In this document: piece after piece, positions 36,139-47,275 of the stretch
Layout: the number at the start of each line of letters is the position of its first letter
How positions within the stretch are numbered: the stretch's first letter is position 1
Origin: Polytrichum commune
Lineage: Eukaryota > Streptophyta > Polytrichopsida > Polytrichales > Polytrichaceae
Direction of reading: 5' to 3'
Assembly (NCBI GenBank): GCA_950295325.1
Contig: OX485809.1
Span: 11,098,001-11,162,000 of the forward strand
DNA length: 64,000 nt
Made by a program: the position numbers and the translations under genes
Notes under the pieces: model-generated
Databases searched by the model: none
What the model was told of the DNA's origin: nothing
Seen by the model: only the letters and a program-made list of their open reading frames with translations

Positions 36139-36400
36139 TGAAATTTGGAGGGAGTGTGGGAGGATCTTTCCATTTTTAAGCAAGATTTGGTGCACTCCCT
36201 CTAAATTTTGAAAATGTGGTGTTTTCAACAAGGGATTTCACCTACGTCAAATTTTTACAATTCTTTTTTCTTGAGAAATATCTCACGTTTATTTAGGTGT
36301 GCTTCTAATGATGGTAATTTCAGTTTCTAATTTTAGGTCAACCAAAAGATAGGTTTTGGTTTGCAGTGAGCTTTACCTAGATCCACTGGCGATGCCCTTA

Positions 36401-36933
36401 GGGCCGCTTTACACCTAGAGGCCGGGCCAATTTCCCTTGAGGCCGATTGCACAAAATTTCAACCTTTTTTGGGTTGGAGGCCGGCCTCTACTACACATTA
36501 TAATAACATTATACCGGGGGCCAATTTTCCCATATGTAAAGGCCCTCGGGCCAAGAAGCCAAGCTGATTCAAAAAAATTAGCCTAATCCAACGGATGTAG
36601 CATAATCTAAGATAGAGCCTTTAGATTCCACATAATCCAATGGATCTAGTTCACTTTAAAAAATTATACTTTATTTAACAAGATTTTTTTAGTGGAATAT
36701 GACATTGGCCTCTAGGCCAAGAATTGGCCTTCCATTTTGGGTGCACCCAATTCAACGAGCTCGGGCCGTGTCATAACATACATTTTTTAATTTTAAAAAT
36801 CATACCACCAAATCGGCCCGGCCTCTAGATGTAAAGGGGTTGGGGCCGATTTGAGCCTTTTGACCAATCACAAATGAGGATTTCAAGCCTCTTACACAAC
36901 GAATTGGCCCGGCCTCTAAGTGTAAAGCGGCCC
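36401..36933 (+). mobile_element. Harbinger-family MITE with mismatched flanks
   Basis: A 533-bp element. About 190 bases at its left end and 320 at its right match the two ends of the 49729-53154 element in the same orientation, so it is an internal-deletion derivative. Left flank is TTA (36398-36400) and right flank is TAA (36934-36936), unlike the matching TAA pairs of the other two family members. The right flank is exactly the start of duplication copy B. Confidence 0.85.
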
Positions 36934-38135
36934 TAAGGGAGGTGAAGACTTCGAGAGACACGAGCTAGATGCATTTGTAGTAAGTGTTGTGGGCCCTTGC
37001 AGACGGATTAAGTCTCATGACACCTAGTTCATGGAGTTTGTAGGATGAACAAGATAAGGGTATAAGATGTCAGCTACATGGTAGAATGGGAATGGGAAAG
37101 GCTACGAAGGAACAAAAGAAATGTTAATTTATATTTTCTTTGCAACTATCTAGTGGCCTAGTCAAACACACCCTACATGACAACATTGAGAAGCTAGTGT
37201 ATGTTGTGAAAAAAACTTGCATACTATATTCATGTTGTGGTGGAAATACTTACTTCACTAAAATGATATCTAATGTCACTTACTATTCGTAGTTTACACA
37301 TTCCTTCTTTTTAATTTGTTTTTGTGCCAAGTAAAGATGTCCATGTTCGATAATGCCCAAAGAACCCATTTGACATTTGTTGGTAAGAAAAATGAGATGT
37401 GTAGTATACAACGACATTGTTGCATAATTCCAAATAATAAGTGACACTAAATACCATATTCAATGTAGTTGTTTATGGCGATGTGCAATTAGAATTTAGG
37501 TTTACACTAAGGGCTTGTGCCCTTCAAAATACTTTGGGCTATAGTCCATGGACTTCTCTATGGTCGAATCCATAAAGAGTTTAAACATGGTCATTTAAGA
37601 GCCATGGCTAATGCCTTTGGTGCAAACATGCCCAAAGGTATGCCATATTGAATGTGTGATTCAAATCATAAGCCTCTTGAAAGAAGGGCTCCAAAAAGTT
37701 CAAACTCTTCTATATATCTTGCCTTGTTTTCCAATGAGGTAATAAGCACCTCTTCTTTCTTATATGTAAATTCAACAAATCCAAAATGGTCATCATAATC
37801 ATGGGAGCAATGAAGCCGCATGTGGATGATAATGCATATCTTCATCCAATTATGGACACATTCATCAATAATTTACAATCCCATCCAGCTGTTATGATTC
37901 TTGGGGATGTCTCCGGTGATTTCATCTATGGTAAAAACAACGTTATGTCTATTTTAAGATTCACCCATCCGGCCTTTTCCCTCTTCAACATACGGCTGGT
38001 AACAAGTAACTTGACTCTTGTACCCCTTGGTGAAGGAAGGGAGCATGTACACTTCATAGTTCAGGCAAGGTTGCTCTAGAGAACTAATAAATACACTAAA
38101 AACTGTATTTCGTGTCACTTCCTATTTGGAGTTTC
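36934..38135 (+). repeat. 1.2-kb duplicated segment, copy B
   Basis: This near-identical second copy of 34969-36138 starts at the right target site of the MITE at 36401-36933 and runs into the MITE at 38092-38311. In the ORF at 37786-38079 the first three substitutions relative to copy A all change the amino acid (Leu/Pro, Ala/Thr, Trp/Arg), so there is no sign of protein constraint. Confidence 0.9.
37252..37469. mobile_element. MITE copy within duplication B
   Basis: The counterpart of 35286-35513, carried along by the segmental duplication. It is slightly shorter owing to small deletions in the AT-rich middle. Confidence 0.6.
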
Positions 38136-38311
38136 GCAATGCTATGAGATACGCCGTATATCTTATTCTTCAACAACAAAGGTCAAACCGGTTGTTTGGA
38201 TATTACATAACATTCACATCTTTACTTGGGTTAAATTTTACATTGATAGTAGAATATATAACAATACGTAACTCCAAGTAGTATGCGACACTAAATACAA
38301 TATTTGGTGTA
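38092..38311. mobile_element. 220-bp MITE (ACTACACTAAATA family)
   Basis: The left end TACACTAAAAACTGTATTTC and the inverted right end TACACCAAATATTGTATTTA are followed by the shared GTGTC.C.T.CTA.TTGGAGTT core. Only its left 47 bases exist in duplication copy A. An AACCGGTT lies inside at 38186. Confidence 0.6.
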
Positions 38312-39539
38312 CTCCATGTGGCCTACATGGCTCAAGCCCTGATCACATCAAACTTCCCGTCTAGTTCTAGCCATGAAATTGTCGGGGATTCCGTTGATAA
38401 ATGGATGTTGGCCCACCACTTTTCACATTGTTACAGCCATGGATGTTGATGTATGGTGCCAGCAATGGTCAGTGTGATCAACCCCTTAGTGTCCGGGGTG
38501 GATTATGGGCATAATTAGTCAACATCCTAGTGTTTCCAAGTCCAGCCGGTTATGTGTTGTGATCATTTGGTTTTCCTTTATCAACTCGAGGTACATGTCA
38601 TATACAGTGACTCCAAAAGCCGAGTCTATGCAAGGAATTTGAAACTTCAAATGACGATGTTGGAAACAAGAGTGATCGAAATCAAAAGCTATAAAAACAA
38701 AAATTGTAGAGTATAAAGTTGTACACACCACTGTAATGTTAAAATCATGATTACAATTACAACAAAGTAGATAAGGATGTCGAAGAAGAGTATGTACATA
38801 GACTCGGTTTTTGCACTACAATGTAGAAGACACTTACAAATATGTGCATCGCCCTTTTGCACCTAAAACAACTACAATTCGATCAGGCATGCTAGCATAC
38901 AATCATCATCTACACTCCTCTAAACTAATAAAGTCGCAAACTTCTTGCACTCGAACCCATAATTGAAAAATACCACTAGAAGGACTAGAATATGAGTTCT
39001 ATCGCCGTTTCAGTAAAGCCCATATGTGCTCAATACAATTTACATTTGAGTTCTTCCAAAATTATCCTGAAGTCTGGACCGATGAACTTCAATCGCTTAC
39101 TTCTCAAATGCAACCGGCACATCTGTGACTACTGGTGGGTTCATTGTGCACGGCTCCTGTGACTTCTACCAAAAAGCATTCTGATGCCTTACAATAAAAA
39201 CTGTATATATGGAAAAGACAAGTCTGTAAATAAGTATGACTCCAATGATGCGGTGGTACAGTATTATGGAATATATATGTTTGTTTGTTTATTTGTGGAA
39301 GATGGTGATTGAACTGCCGCCGAAGCCCAACAGCTGCTGTGGATAAATTAGGGACGCCACTGTGATAGCTCCTGCACACTTATGGAACCAGGAAAGAAAG
39401 TGTTTCCCTCGGTCCTTATTGAATACAAAAAGAAAAAGAAAGAGAAAAGAAAGAGAGAGGAGGAAGCATCAAGTGCCTGGGGAGGTTCTTGGGCATTATC
39501 GGTCAAGATCCTATTGTTACCGAGTTGAACCAGTGATCG
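38312..39539. other. No gene seen
   Basis: Positions 38516-38600 resemble 39556-39630 (both carry CTAGTGTTT.CAAGTCCA.CCGGTTA), so repeat material extends here. A purine-rich run lies at 39427-39466. Confidence 0.4.
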
Positions 39540-39740
39540 GGGAGATTTTTGGGCATAACCGGTTAAGATCCTAGTGTTTGCAAGTCCAACCGGTTACATG
39601 TTGACATCCTCTGGTTTTCCTTTATTAAGTTGGCGTATATTCTATAAATTCCTCTAACATGATCAGTAATTTTCCTGCAATCTTGAACTTCCACCGGTTA
39701 TTCCTCAAACTCCACCGGTTCATTTGTAACTAACTGCCGG
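39540..39740. repeat. Dispersed AACCGGTT repeat cluster
   Basis: AACCGGTT occurs at 39557 and 39588, with several CACCGGTT variants downstream to about 39740. Parts match the repeat at 985-1100 on the reverse strand and the segment at 38516-38600. Confidence 0.5.
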
Positions 39741-40239
39741 TTCTCCCCAATCATAGAGTTGAACTGGTTATATGTTCTGACAATCTTTTGCTCATTTGAG
39801 GCACCTTCCATAGGTCCCTCCTCGAATGATCGGTGGTGTCCCCAACGTCGATAGTTCTTTTCCCAAGCTCAACCGGTGCATCTCTAACTCCGGTTACATG
39901 TCGTGATCATCTTTCGGTGTTTTCCTTCAACAATTTTCGACATGTTCCATAGGTTCCTCTAGAATGAAGTGTGATGTAGTTAAAGTCGTGGACCTCAACT
40001 GGTGGTTGTTTCTTAAACGCAAGGGTTGATCACGCCCACCGGTGTTGATATCATCCGTCAACATCTCCAGATGCAATAGCGTGAAAAAGTAGTGGACCAA
40101 CATCTATTTTTGAACATAATCCATGACCATTTCACGGCTAGAACTGGACGGAAAGTTTGGTCTGGTCGAGGCAATCGACCGGTGCATCCCTAACAACTAG
40201 CGGCCGGTTTTTCCCCATTCACTAGTTGGGACTCAGTGA

Positions 40240-40802
40240 GGGCCACTTTATATTAGGGCCCATTTCCAAACCCTAGGCATCAACCGATGAGAGTGCTTAG
40301 ATTGCCCAAATGGGCCCTAATATGGGCCCAAGGGCTTTATATTGAGAGTCGGCCCACTTCTCCTAAAGCTTGCGTGGCAAGTGACATGGCGGCGTTTTGG
40401 AGGGAAAAAAGTGGGCCGAAGGCAAAAAAATGGTCGAGGGTTTATGGAGACCCACTTCGCATCTACAGCCCACTTCACCCAACTTCCGTCATATAATCAT
40501 TTAAGACTTTGTGACTTTATGGTTTTATGACTTTATGACTTTATGACTTTAGTTCAAGCAAGGGCATAATTCATTTAAGACAAAGTGGGCCATGGATTGG
40601 GCATTACAATATAAAGTCCCTAGACCCATTTGGAAGGCCCACTTTAAAGTAGAATTTCCAATTTGGGCCCTACAAGTGGGCCTATGAACTTTATATTGCA
40701 AGGCCCACTCAACGGCCCACTTTGTAAAGTAGGGCTAAAGTTAAGGCCCACTTCAAATCCAAGTGGGCTCAACTCCAAATGGGCCCTAATATAAAGTGCC
40801 CC
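40240..40802. mobile_element. Tourist-like MITE with many GGCCCA/TGGGCC motifs
   Basis: A 563-bp element. The left end GGGCCACTTTATATTAGGGC is matched by the inverted right end GGGGCACTTTATATTAGGGC. TGA is repeated outside (40237-40239 and 40803-40805). The body holds more than ten GTGGGCC/GGCCCAC copies in both orientations. A 10-bp (ACTTTATGGT)-like tandem lies at 40504-40551. Non-coding. Confidence 0.75.
40504..40551 (+). repeat. Short tandem repeat in the MITE
   Basis: About five units of roughly 10 bases built on TGACTTTA, adjoining AACTTCC-type sequence. Confidence 0.7.
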
Positions 40803-41154
40803 TGAGTTAGAGCTGGAGGGAGAGAGAAAGAGAGGGAGCCCACGTGCTGCCCACGTGGGGCAAGCCCTTTTGGGGCATCAGGACATGGAGAGGGGAGAGA
40901 GGAGAGAAAAAGCATTCGTTCTGGCATAGCGTCCCGAGCGTCCTTAACTTCCCTCCCTCCGGCCATGCTTTGTCATCGGCCCACCTCATAATAGCCTTTT
41001 CGTCACCTGCCCAACAAGTGCTGCTGCTGCTGCTGCTGCTGCTGAGGACTCACTCAGTGATGACCCCCCACTGCCTGCCGGCCGGCATCATGCGTTTCTT
41101 CCACATCTTTTTAAAGGACGTCATGTCCCTAACCCCGCGTGTGTTCCCATAGGA
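40803..41154. other. No gene; (CTG)n
   Basis: A (CTG)n run of about eight units lies at 41020-41044 and creates a poly-Leu stretch in an otherwise unremarkable 102-aa ORF. No domain recognised. Confidence 0.5.
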
Positions 41155-42240
41155 TAACTATCTTACATTAGACTTATTTGTAACGTAAAGCAGACGGAAC
41201 CTTGATCTTATGCAAATTAACACAAAGGCATCTTACGTTTCCTTGCTGCTTATGTTATCATCCACGTAGAGTGGTGTCGGGCTATTTGAAAATCGGTTTT
41301 CTAGCCTATCCTGTGAAGATGGGTGGGGCAAGTTAGTCTTGTGATAGTTGATCCAGGGTTTAGGATAACTAGTGACGTGCGTGCACATATCGTAGACATG
41401 CTACTAACCGTGCATATTTGGGTTTCAAATGGTTTTCCACAAGGTGGGTTAAACCTTTTTTAATTTTTTTTTAAAATTTGTAATTAGTAAATGAGATGAG
41501 AGTATTGTGGTAAAATGAAATGACAATTGTATTTGAAAAGTTGTAACCTTTCTACAATCAAGTTCACAACTATATGCATCAATGTGTGATCAATGTGCCA
41601 TTCACTAACCGTGCATGTTAGGTTTCACTAAAGGAGCTACAAATGTTGCCCTCTTCTTTGTAGGCATAGGAAATTGATGAGGTTTTGATATTGTCCTTTT
41701 GACTTGTATAGCCATTTTCTTCTCAAGTTGTTGTTGAATTTTTGCTTCTTTTTTGGCCCTGGCAAGGTCTGCTCTTTTCATCTTCATCAAATTGCTACAT
41801 CTACACCTTGCTATGTGATTTGACTGAAGGAAACTCCATGATGAGTGTGAGTTGACAATGATGTTTTAGGTCATTGGCGCGGTCATGATTGAGTTTGAGA
41901 GACATTGGACGGTTGAGATTGCATGTGATATAATTTGACGGCCGAGATTAAAAGTACACGGTAAGTGGCATGGTGGAGTATCGTGACATGCACGGTAAGT
42001 GGTGCTGCACGGTCAGTAGCATGTCTACGATACCCTATTTTGAATCAGAGAATTCTTTCGAAATCTTGAGAGGTGGGACGAGGGGGTCCCCAAAGTTCCA
42101 CCCAACTCTCAAAACAGGCACTAATACACGATAAGTAAAGGGGCTCTTAATAGGAAGTTTTCTTAAAGAAGGATGAAACCCAAGTTTCGTCCCTCTTTGA
42201 AGGACTCTTTGGGTAGCTCGATCTGTTAAAAATGTTAAGA
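41155..42240 (+). repeat. Dispersed repeat copy interrupted by a TA-flanked element
   Basis: Outer parts (41155-41387 and 42033-42240) match 59828-60385 in order: GAGTGGTGTCG, TTTTCTAGC, GATGGGTGGG, then after the interruption AATTCTT, CTCTTAATAG.AAGTTTTCTTAAAGAA and GTCCCTCTTTGA. The interrupting DNA is the element at 41390-42030. Confidence 0.7.
41390..42030. mobile_element. 641-bp TIR element with TA duplication and known empty site
   Basis: The left end TCGTAGACATGCTACTAACC is matched by the inverted right end TCGTAGACATGCTACTGACC (24 of 25 bases identical). TA flanks both sides (41388-41389 and 42031-42032). The related repeat copy near 60041-60060 has a single TA and no insertion. Internal ACCGTGCA/TGCACGGT repeats lie near both ends. 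A 61-aa Lys-rich ORF (41605-41790, minus) has no transposase motif. A TA target is typical of Tc1/mariner-type elements, but the class is not proven. Confidence 0.8.
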
Positions 42241-42635
42241 GATCTAAAACTGTGAAAAACTATGGGGGTGTTGTGTTAAGGACCGTGACGTTACTGAGGC
42301 ACTAACCCCCGAACTCTTTTCTATATTGGATGCAAACTAATAGGGTTTATGGAGCCCTCGTAATGGGGTTGGTGACTAAGGTAGAGGGTGCTAAAACAAA
42401 CACCCCACCCAAAAACAACACCTATAAACGCATGTCAATCACCAACAGTGTAGTACCTTGAACTGTTTCCCATGGAAAATGAGTGCCCGGGCTCATGGAG
42501 TGATAGGTTTAGGTGTCATTAGTGGTACCCCCCCCCCCCACCCCGGTACCGACCTCCACTAACTCCATATAGGATAGGTGGCTTCTCAGTGCCTATTCTA
42601 GCCATTCCATTCATACGTGGGGGGGGGGGGGGGGG
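42241..42635. other. No gene; G and C tracts
   Basis: A C tract lies near 42530 and a G tract of about 17 bases at 42619-42635, immediately before the tandem array. Confidence 0.5.
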
Positions 42636-44030
42636 ACAATTCAAGCCCCACAAAGCCAAGGAGGTAGGCCCACTAAACCAAGGGGCAAGAACTCTAACCT
42701 TGCTATAGTAGTTAGGACGTGCGAATGGATTTAAGAGGAGGCTCGCGAATAATGGAATCTTACTACACTAAATACGATATTTAGGTGCACTTACTATTCA
42801 AAGTTACACACTGCTATTTTTATTTTATTTTATTGATGTAATGTTTTACCAAGTGGGGTGTGGGTGTGGGGGGGGGGGGGACAATTCAAGAACACAAAGG
42901 CAAGGACATAGGCTCACTAAGCCAAGGGGCAAGAACTCTAACCTTGCTATAGTAGTTAGGACGTGCGAATGGATTTAAGAAGAGGCTCGCGAATAATGGA
43001 ATCTTACTACACTAAATATGATATTTAGGTGCACTTACTTACTATTCAAATGGATTTAAGAGGAGGCTCGCAAATAATGGAATCTTACTACACTAAATAC
43101 GATATTTAGGTGCACTTACTATTCAAAGTTACACACTGCTATTTTTATTTTATTTTATTGATGTAATGTTTTACCAAGTGGAGTGGGGGTGGGGTGGGGT
43201 GGGGGTGGGGGACAATTCAAGAACACAAAGGCAAGGACATAGGCTCACTAAGCCAAGGGGCAAGAACTCTAACCTTGCTATAGTAGTTAGGACGTGCGAA
43301 TGGATTTAAGAAGAGGCTCGCGAATAATGGAATCTTACTACACTAAATATGATATTTAGGTGCACTTACTTACTATTCAAAGTTACACACTACTGTTTTT
43401 ATTTTATTCTATTTTATTGATGTAATGTTTTACCAAGTGGGGTGGGGGACATAGGCTCACTAAGCCAAGGGGCAAGAACTCTAACCTTGCTATAGTAGTT
43501 AAGGACGTGCGAATGGATTTAAGAGGAGGCTCGCGAATAAACGAAGCACTCTTCCTTACTACACTAAATATGATATTTAGGGCTACTTACTATTCAAAGT
43601 TACACATTGTTGTTTTTCTTTTTTGATAATAAAAATTTACCAAGTGGGGTGAGGGGGGACAATTCAAGCCCACAAAGCCAAGGAAGTAGGTCCTTTAAGC
43701 CAAGGGGCAAGAACTCTAACCTTGCTATAGTAGTTAGGACGTGCAAATGGATTTAAGAGGAGGCTCACGAATAAAGGAAACGTTCTTCCTTACTACACTG
43801 AATATGATATTTAGCTGCATTTACTATTCAAAGTTACAAACTGCTACTTTTTTTTATACATAATTTTATCTGCCAAGTGGGATGGGGTGGGGTGGGGGCA
43901 ACTCAAGCCCACAAAGCCAAGGATGTAGGCCCACTAAGCCAAGGGGCGAGAACTCTAACCTTGCTATAGTAGTTAGGACGTGCGAATGGATTTAAGAGGA
44001 GGCTCGCGAATAATGGAAGCGTTTTTCCTT
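42636..44030 (+). repeat. Six-unit tandem array, 212-331 bp units
   Basis: The anchor CTCTAACCTTGCTATAGTAG starts at 42692, 42936, 43267, 43479, 43715 and 43953, giving spacings of 244, 331, 212, 236 and 238. Each unit contains a G-rich tract, ACAATTCAAG, the anchor, GAATGGATTTAAGAGGAGGC, then TACTACACTAAATA and the core of a MITE left TIR. The 331-bp unit has an internal duplication of about 70-90 bp near 43040. The last unit runs into the complete MITE at 44031-44246. Confidence 0.9.
43184..43211 (+). repeat. G-run cluster with quadruplex potential
   Basis: Five runs of four or five G separated by single T residues, between two units of the array. The pattern fits G-quadruplex sequence rules. 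Whether it folds is inference. Confidence 0.6.
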
Positions 44031-44246
44031 ACTACACTAAATATGATAATTAGGTGCACTTACTATTCAGAGTTACACACTGCTATTTTTTTATGTAATT
44101 TTTTACCAAGTGAAGTTGTTAACGTTTTATAATGTCCAAACAATCAATTTGACATTTGCTGATAAACTATGAGATATATAATAAACAAATATAGCATTGC
44201 ATAACTCCAAATAGCAAGTGACACTAAATATCACTTCTAGTGTAGT
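44031..44246. mobile_element. 216-bp MITE terminating the tandem array
   Basis: The left end ACTACACTAAATATGATAAT and the inverted right end ACTACACTAGAAGTGATATT share GTGC/GTCACTT.CTATT..GAGTTA. It is the only complete element whose left TIR is repeated in each unit of the preceding array. Confidence 0.65.
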
Positions 44247-44342
44247 TCATGAGCCCCAATGTGGGTGCACTAGGATGAATACCGTTATGGACCATGGGGT
44301 GTTGCTTAAGTAGCGCTTACTTAATTCAAACTAAACCACCTA

Positions 44343-44600
44343 GGGCCACATTACATTGTGGCTAAGGGTTGTGACCATGAAATTGTAAAGGCCCTTGAAA
44401 CTTATGAAAAGGCCATACCATGAAATGTTTAGAATGGTGTTCACGAGCCTTTAAATGTAGTGTAAAGTCATGAACAATTGGGTTATAAACATAATACCAT
44501 ATCATTACCATTCTAGTCATGCCACTCCTTCTACTAAATGGATTTGAATGATTCAAGGGTTGTCAAATGTTGAAGTGTCATGGTCTCTCAATGTTTTGTT
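44343..44600 (-). mobile_element. Diverged partial MITE, GGGCCACTTC family
   Basis: Begins GGGCCACATTACATTGTGGC and contains GACCATGAAATTGTAAAGG, AAATGTAGTGTAAAGTCATGA and a later GTCATGGTCTCTCAATGTTTTG. These correspond in order to the family read in the 23025-23508 orientation. The far end is not recognisable. Confidence 0.45.
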
Positions 44601-46113
44601 AGACCGGGCCTCTTGAAGAGTGCGAGAACAAAAGGCTTTTTAGTGGACCATGATAGACTCGGGTGGTATAAAGCCTTACACGATTGATTGAAAGCTCCAC
44701 ACAAGGCACAACAACATGTGTTGGAGGCCCTTGATGCCACTTGGTGTGTCACGGAGTTGATTGCTTAGAGCATCTACACGTGCATGCCAATGTGAATGCC
44801 AAGCTGAAAGGGTACTTTGTGGACAAGTGAGGGTATGGCAACATCATCACCACACGGCCCCATTATTGTAGAGCAATAAGCGGATGGATGTTAAGAAAAA
44901 ACTATAACACAATGTCATTTCTATAACAAATATTCTACCAAAATTTGAATTCGTGATGTAGATCGGATGTAGTCAATTATGAAAACATTAAGAGCAACGT
45001 TTATATAAGACATTAAGCGTGTCATGAAGATCTTGGCTAAAAGCACCTCCATTGTTGCCACTACACTTCCTGCAACACTAATTGTGAGAGAATGGAGGCA
45101 TAATGATCAGCACCACCTCCCACCACATCTACCTCTAGACCAGTCAATGTAGACTTAAAGGCACCAAAAGGAAGAGGGGACTCTATTTTGTTCAAATAAT
45201 CTAGTGGTTCTTTTACATTGGTCAAACCTCTTTTAATTCTAGAAAGAACTTACATTTATAACATGTTCATGCTTTTTATAAGCTTTATATGAGTACCTTA
45301 TTGACTTAGCACATGCCCTTGATTCTGGCACATATTTTAGGATTATAATATTACATGTAGAGTGACAATTGAATTGGAGCGTTGATATCTCCACCACTCT
45401 AGTTCTAAGGCCTCTCCATGTAGTTTCAAAACCCCTCCCCCGTCACTTTAGGGAGATGTGGTGGCAACATTGGAGAGACCTTATGCGTCGTGATATTCAC
45501 TTTTATAGAGTTGCACCACTATCCTCCCTATTAACTGTATGATTGAAAATGAGGGTTTTAAGACCCTTTGACCCTCAAAAATGAGTATAGGGGGAGCTAA
45601 TGTGATGCTTTGGAGAGTTATTGCACGTGAACATTCGAGTTATAAAGCCAAGTGGTGAGCTCGAGTGGAGAAGCTCTTATGGAAGCAAGTTATGTGAGAG
45701 TTGGATAGAGGCCAACTTTGGGAATTGTCAATCGATATGTAGCCGTGGGGTCCCAATCTTAGGGCTTTTACCCTTCGGCAATTGCACCATTTCCTCTTAG
45801 CAATTGACTTGTTCATTTGGTTCCAATTTATTAAATCCAATGATGTCCACGTTGCATGGGCACTTTCACCAAGCTAGAGGAGCAAGGCCACTTTATGGAC
45901 GAGCGTGAACATGAGAATAGAAGATGGGATTCATGTTCACGTGTGGTGACAACTTGGAGCCAAACATGGCAAGTAGGCAACTAATTCAAAGATGGTAACA
46001 AGATCGTGCTTTTGACCATTCTATTTACATGATGGTAATGTACTTTATCCCTTCAAACACAAATTCAATACTTAGCACATAAGTGTTTTTAAAAGTTTTA
46101 AAGAATACAACTT
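44601..46113. other. No gene seen
   Basis: No element ends or coding features could be supported. Confidence 0.4.
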
Positions 46114-46570
46114 GAGCTCACTTTATACACAGTCCGGGGCTGGCCGGATTCTCAAGAATCAAGCCTCAAACCAGGCCCACCTTTATCAACTTTTTTGGAT
46201 CCAACCTTGTTACATGTAAAGTGAAGAACCCCTATTTCAGGTCCCAGTGTTCTCGAGGGAAAAGTTTAATGAAAGGAATTAATTCACCATGGATTGATGG
46301 TAGATGTTCATTATCTAACAGATTAGATCAATCCAACCCATCTTGAGGGTTTTGGCTGAGGAAAACCTCGTCCCGATTTTTCAAGCCAATCCAAAGGTTT
46401 GGAGCCAAGTTTTTTGCCACCAATGATGCCACATTGGATGAGTAAATGTTTGAGCCCAACCCTAACATACAACCCTTGGGCTCGATTTGATGGAACCAAG
46501 CAATCCTATTGGTTGAAATTACTAGAGTATGGGCCAACCCTCAATACATTCCTGAGTGTAAAGTGGGTCT
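46114..46570. mobile_element. MITE related to 31833-32253
   Basis: Left GAGCTCACTTTATACACAGT and inverted right AGACCCACTTTACACTCAGG form the ends. The body matches 31833-32253 through TAACAGATTAG, CCTCGTCC and GAGTAAATGTT. The target duplication has decayed and is not readable. Confidence 0.55.
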
Positions 46571-46755
46571 TATTATCCACATGTACGTGTGTTAGGCCAC
46601 TTTATGAGTTTTTATGCCCAAATTCACATTGTGAAAATGTGGTTATTGTTTCACGGTTTGGGCCAATTGGTGGTGGGTTAGCTTAGTAATTGCGGAACAT
46701 GATTTGTTTGTGGAAATGGAAGAAAATCATGTGAACCCGCATGATAGAGCACCAA

Positions 46756-47165
46756 CACGGGGATGTCACTTCATTGTCAAGTTGACACCACGTGCGGACA
46801 AAGTTTGCTACCCCTATATTACATGTCATATATAATTTTAAAATTTATGATATTTTTTCTACATATACATAACCATTGATAGTATCTTTTGTATACTTTT
46901 TTGAAATTTTAAGTCATCTTTATTTTTTCTAGTATTTATTTTAGTTCAGTTCTGTGTCATTCTAGTTAGAAATGGTATGTTTTATGAAAAAAACAAATCA
47001 TCAAATTTAGTTACCACATTTAACTATGTCATATGTACTGTGTATATCTACTCATGAAAAAAATTTGATAAATTTTTGACTCATTTTGGTGGTGCAACTT
47101 ACCAAAAGAAGAAATTTTTTGGTCGCACGTGGTGTTCAACTTGACAATGGAGTGATCTACCCGTG
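46756..47165. mobile_element. hAT-like MITE with 8-bp target duplication
   Basis: A 410-bp element. The TIR is about 45 bases, with CACGGG at each end and a shared CATTGTCAAGTTGA and CACCACGTGCG. AGCACCAA is repeated exactly outside both ends (46748-46755 and 47166-47173). The body is AT-rich and non-coding. Structure and size match 29061-29473. Confidence 0.85.
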
Positions 47166-47275
47166 AGCACCAATCTTCAAGATGGCAACTTCTCCTTCGC
47201 ATTGCATTAAATATCACCCATTTGTGTGGGTTGACAATTAGTATTGTTTATCATGCCAAGTGGACTGGGTGAACG

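Noticed and set aside
42636-44030. Possible CRISPR-like regular array
   Set aside because: Units are 212-331 bp and homologous throughout, with no short repeat and unique spacer pattern. It is a plant tandem array.
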